From Methanoculleus thermophilus (GTDB lineage Archaea; Halobacteriota; Methanomicrobia; Methanomicrobiales; Methanoculleaceae), in contig NZ_BCNX01000007.1 of the NCBI RefSeq assembly GCF_001571405.1, forward strand, positions 62,001 to 126,000: a stretch of DNA of 64,000 nucleotides. The letters are read 5' to 3'. The stretch's first letter is position 1. Every line of letters starts with the position of its first letter. The position numbers and the translations under genes are program-made. A model generated the notes under the pieces. It searched no databases. It had not been told where the DNA came from and worked only from the letters and a program-made list of their open reading frames with translations. This document shows positions 61,232 through 64,000 of the stretch, piece by piece.

Positions 61232-61655
61232 TCTCGCTCACCTCTTCTTCGGTCTTAGCGGGTTCTTCGACAGCACGGGTGAGGTCCTTTGCGTTCAGAA
61301 CTTTGAGCCCCAGTTCCATGGCCCGCTTCTGAATCTCTCCACGCTTCCTGTTACCCACAGATCCGCCGATCCGGACAGCCTGAGTCTCCGGATTCAGCCC
61401 GGCAAGTTCTGCAGGCGTAAAAACCCGCACTTCTTCATAGCCGCTCGGGTGCATGCCGCGGACCGCAGCGGGGCTGCCATACCCAGGTCTCGGCAGAGCG
61501 CCCTTTGCCTTGATCTGGCGTCTCTGCTTGCTGTGCAGACCACGCGGGCGCCGCCAGACATCTTCCAGTTTTGCTTTTTGCCAAAGCCCCTGCCTCTTAA
61601 AGGAGGGCTTGTTGTGCCGGGTACGGACGCGGATCAATCTTCTTGTCTCATCCAT
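61224..61655 (-). CDS. rpl32e: Ribosomal protein L32e
   Basis: A 143-residue archaeal/eukaryotic large-subunit protein: FKRQGLWQKAKLEDVWRRPRG, KGALPRPGYGSPAAVRGMHPSG. I chose ATG 61655 with GAGGG upstream; the GTG at 61664, in frame and overlapping the L6 stop, is too close to the site. Confidence 0.95.
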   Translation of the reverse strand: MDETRRLIRVRTRHNKPSFKRQGLWQKAKLEDVWRRPRGLHSKQRRQIKAKGALPRPGYGSPAAVRGMHPSGYEEVRVFTPAELAGLNPETQAVRIGGSVGNRKRGEIQKRAMELGLKVLNAKDLTRAVEEPAKTEEEVSENE

Positions 61656-61660
61656 CTTCT

Positions 61661-62185
61661 TCACGCCCTCTCGGTGATGTAAATGCCGTCCTGGAACACC
61701 CTGGGGTCCCGCTTGGTGATCTTGGTCGCGTGTTCGATGTTTGCGGCCGTGTTGCCCACCTTCTCTTTATCGATACCGGTGAGAATCACCTCGTCGCTCC
61801 CAAGCCGGACAGTAACGCCTTCAACGATCTTTGCTATCCGGGGCTGCTTCTCGCCAAGGAAGTTGTTGATCTCAAGACGATCGCCCTGCAGTTTCAGCTG
61901 GATCGGGAAGTGGCTGTAGACCACTTTCATACGATACTCGTAGCCTTCAGTGACCCCCCGGATCATGCTCTTTATCAGGGCCTCAAACGTGCCGCACATT
62001 GCAAGGAACCGCTTCTTGTCAGACGTCGTGGAGACGACAACCTCTCTGTCGTCAACCGTGACATCGATCTGCGGGAAACGCATGTTCCGTGCCAACGTGC
62101 CCTTCGGTCCCGATACCTTGAGCATGGTGCCTTCGAGTGCAACATCCACACCAGGAGGGATCTCAACCCGTCGTGTAACTCCCAT
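61661..62185 (-). CDS. rpl6: Ribosomal protein L6
   Basis: A 174-residue large-subunit protein with two L6 folds. Archaeal pattern GVTRRVEIPPGVDVALEG at the start, RFPQIDVTVDDREVVVST, then VRLGSDEVILTGIDKEKVGNTAANIEH. Two ATGs lie six bases apart (62191 and 62185); the second has the better spacing from GGGAGGAG. Confidence 0.95.
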   Translation of the reverse strand: MGVTRRVEIPPGVDVALEGTMLKVSGPKGTLARNMRFPQIDVTVDDREVVVSTTSDKKRFLAMCGTFEALIKSMIRGVTEGYEYRMKVVYSHFPIQLKLQGDRLEINNFLGEKQPRIAKIVEGVTVRLGSDEVILTGIDKEKVGNTAANIEHATKITKRDPRVFQDGIYITERA

Positions 62186-62200
62186 ATGCATCTCCTCCCT

Positions 62201-62593
62201 TCAGTAGACGAATCCCAGCAACTGCCCGCCGATACCCTGGCCGCGAGCCTCCGCATGGGAGATGACTCCTTTTGAGGTTGAGACAATCAGGATACCGAAG
62301 TTCTTTGCAGGGAGATACTGCGACTCCCAGTATTCCATATCAGCCATCGCCACCGCGAACCGGGGGGAGATGGCGCCACACTTATTGATCATTCCGGTAA
62401 GCTGGACCCGGAACTGGCCGCCGCGGCCGTCGTCAATGAACTCGAAGCCGCCGATAAAGCCGTTTTCCTGCATAACGCGGAGCATTGAGCCGAGGAGTTT
62501 GCTGGCGGGTTCGACAATTACCTCACTCTTCCCAGCATCGCTGGCATTCTTGATTGCGCTCATCGCGTCAGCGATTGGATTCAGTCGTGCCAT
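62201..62593 (-). CDS. rps8: Ribosomal protein S8
   Basis: A 130-residue S8 protein binding the centre of 16S r[25 protein letters not shown] at the N-terminus and the C-terminal [28 protein letters not shown] are diagnostic. Lies fourteen bases after rps14. Confidence 0.97.
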   Translation of the reverse strand: MARLNPIADAMSAIKNASDAGKSEVIVEPASKLLGSMLRVMQENGFIGGFEFIDDGRGGQFRVQLTGMINKCGAISPRFAVAMADMEYWESQYLPAKNFGILIVSTSKGVISHAEARGQGIGGQLLGFVY

Positions 62594-62607
62594 ATTCTCG
62601 AAACCCC

Positions 62608-62787
62608 CTAGTTCATCTTCTTAAAGCCCATCTTGCTCGCCCACTCGCGGAAGCACTGGCGGCAGAAGTAGATGCCGTACTTACGTACAAGCCCCTGTTT
62701 CCGACCGCAGATGCGGCATTCGTTTGCCCCACGGCCGAACTTCCTCTTATTCTCGCTTACCGAAGGGGCCCCTGATTCTTCTGCCAT
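62608..62787 (-). CDS. rps14: Ribosomal protein S14, zinc-binding type
   Basis: A 59-residue protein translated directly from the minus strand between rpl5 and rps8. It contains the zinc ligands CRICGRKQG and [10 protein letters not shown] and ends GFKKMN. The ATG at 62787 has GGAGGTG nine bases upstream. Short length and position (L5-S14-S8) fit the archaeal spc operon. Confidence 0.95.
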   Translation of the reverse strand: MAEESGAPSVSENKRKFGRGANECRICGRKQGLVRKYGIYFCRQCFREWASKMGFKKMN

Positions 62788-62790
62788 TCC

Positions 62791-63294
62791 TTACACCTCC
62801 ACCTGATAGTGCTCACGCATGAACGCGATGGCTTCCTCTTTATTCACTTTCTGCCTCACCGGCAGTTTCCTGCGCCCGACGCTCCGACGCGCAACTCGCA
62901 CGCCCTTATACTCGAGCACAATGTTGATGTCCATGCCGTAGATGCCGACCATCGGATCGTACACCATTCCCGGGAAATCGGTGTGCTCCTCGATACCGAA
63001 GGAGACGTTGCCGGTCTGGTCAAACTGCGAGGGCGCGAGCCGCCGATCGATGATCTCAAGCGCGGTCTGGATGAACTTCTCGGCATTCTCCCGGCGCAGG
63101 GTGACCTTGCACCCGATGGGTGCGCCCTTCCGGATGCCGAACGCCGGCTGAGTCCGCTTTGCGATGGTTCGAACTGGCTTCTGGCCGGTGATCTGCTTCA
63201 TAATATCCTCGGCCTTGACCAGACGCTCACCGCTCTCACCAACGCCCATGTGCACAACGACTTTGTCAATGTAGATATCCTTCATTGCACTCAT
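62791..63294 (-). CDS. rpl5: Ribosomal protein L5
   Basis: A 167-residue 5S-rRNA-associated protein: DIYIDKVVVHMGVGESGERLVKAEDIMKQITGQKPVRTIAK and FGIRKGAPIGCKVTLR are typical of archaeal L5. The ATG at 63294 overlaps the S4e stop as ATGA. Confidence 0.96.
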   Translation of the reverse strand: MSAMKDIYIDKVVVHMGVGESGERLVKAEDIMKQITGQKPVRTIAKRTQPAFGIRKGAPIGCKVTLRRENAEKFIQTALEIIDRRLAPSQFDQTGNVSFGIEEHTDFPGMVYDPMVGIYGMDINIVLEYKGVRVARRSVGRRKLPVRQKVNKEEAIAFMREHYQVEV

Positions 63295-64000
63295 GCCGAG
63301 GCCTCCAGTTCGGGCGCTATTGCGGAGCGACCGACCATGAAGATATAATCCTCAATGGTCTCAAACCGCTCCCCTGACGAGTCGTCCACGAGGACGACAC
63401 GGTTCGGGACGGAACTTGCAGTCTTGATGATCTCAACGATCCTGCCAACCTTTCCGGAGTGCTTCCCACCCACAATCATGGCCACATTGCCCTCCGCGAA
63501 GGGGAAGTGATCGACGATCCGGAACCGCTCTTCGCCGTCAACCCCGAGGGTCACCACGATAGAGTCTTTTGTCTTGTAGGTGTTGTCGGCGAGTATGTTT
63601 GCGCCGTATGCAAGGTTCAACTGGACTTTGCCGCCCTTAATGACGGTCTTATTCCGGATCTTGCAGAGCCGGGTCTTTGCGGACTCTGCCGGGATCTCAA
63701 CTCCAACCAGGTTGCCCTGCTTGTCGAGCTGTATCCGGTAGTGCTTGTTGAGTCTCGGGATCGAGACGATATCAAAGACACCAAGGCCTATCTGCGGGTC
63801 CTTGCAGATTCGCCCATTGACGACGATATCGCGCTGGTGCAGGATCTTCCTGACCTCGCTTGCATTCTGCGCAAGACCAACGTGCTCACGGAGCCAGACC
63901 CCAACCGGCAGGGCACCGGCGTTGTGGGGGCCCGGAGCGGTCTTCATGACGAATTTCTGTACTTTCTTCGGGATGTGCCAGGACTCCGGCGCCACCAGTC
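63291..64000 (-). CDS. rps4e: Ribosomal protein S4e (5' end beyond window)
   Basis: Archaeal/eukaryotic small-subunit protein with an S4-like RNA-binding domain (EVRKILHQRDIVVNGRICKD) and a KOW-like segment (VAMIVGGKHSGKVGRIVEI). The window ends inside the gene: the frame is open to base 64000, and the codons before the first possible GTG (63995) give Leu, then Arg. This agrees with the family pattern RLVAPESWHIPKK, in which this Val is internal. The true start lies about five residues or more beyond the window edge. Confidence 0.94.
   Translation of the reverse strand, partial: LVAPESWHIPKKVQKFVMKTAPGPHNAGALPVGVWLREHVGLAQNASEVRKILHQRDIVVNGRICKDPQIGLGVFDIVSIPRLNKHYRIQLDKQGNLVGVEIPAESAKTRLCKIRNKTVIKGGKVQLNLAYGANILADNTYKTKDSIVVTLGVDGEERFRIVDHFPFAEGNVAMIVGGKHSGKVGRIVEIIKTASSVPNRVVLVDDSSGERFETIEDYIFMVGRSAIAPELEASA

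Noticed and set aside
1-64000. CRISPR arrays, rRNA, intact insertion sequences
   Set aside because: No regularly spaced repeats, no rRNA-like stretch and no transposase reading frame were seen.

Overview
The window looks like the chromosome of a GC-rich hydrogenotrophic methanogen of the order Methanomicrobiales, most probably Methanoculleus or a close relative. This rests on the gene content: a complete set of Fwd, Ftr, Mtr, Mcr and Hdr genes, archaeal ribosomal proteins and archaeal ATP synthase subunits. The species is not established.

Left part (1-10.9 kb). hisF converges on a minus-strand run pheT-pheS-trpS-endA (aminoacyl-tRNA synthetases and tRNA splicing endonuclease). Two exported surface proteins follow: one with a PGF-CTERM-like tail, one with a beta-propeller, three PKD domains and a C-terminal membrane anchor.

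Middle-left (10.9-20.4 kb). Ten tightly overlapping minus-strand genes appear to be read from one promoter near 20408. They hold a complete chain-elongation set for coenzyme B (aksA homocitrate synthase, hacA/hacB homoaconitase, aksF dehydrogenase) plus five poorly known genes: an IorA-like thiamine-diphosphate enzyme without its ferredoxin tail, a radical SAM protein, two paralogous methanogenesis-marker-11-type proteins with a DDTD kinase-like motif, and a cysteine-rich conserved protein. nfo is last. I propose that the unknown genes include missing steps of coenzyme B synthesis.

Centre (21-43.3 kb). This is a methanogenesis island: ftr, fwdGF-hdrCBA-mvhD-fwdDBAC, mcrBDCGA and mtrEDCBAF-(A/G)-H. 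The fwd and hdr genes form one apparent transcription unit, fitting flavin-based coupling of the first and last steps of methanogenesis. In the mtr operon the soluble corrinoid domain of mtrA is present twice, nearly identical at the DNA level (2 differences in 515 bp), and the second copy is fused to mtrG.

Right part (43.5-64 kb). A SelB-like EF-Tu family protein, a B12/iron-type importer (btuC, btuD, btuF), a sugar-isomerase-like TIM-barrel protein, an ECF transporter (TrpP-like S component, fused double ATPase, EcfT) with a possible TGTACA tryptophan operator, a histone-deacetylase-like protein, an isolated pair of A-type ATP synthase subunits (C and D), and the distal part of the spc ribosomal protein operon (S4e, cut by the window edge, through L15) followed by secY, adkA, a YidC-like protein and cmk. 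I found no rRNA, tRNA, CRISPR array or intact insertion sequence.
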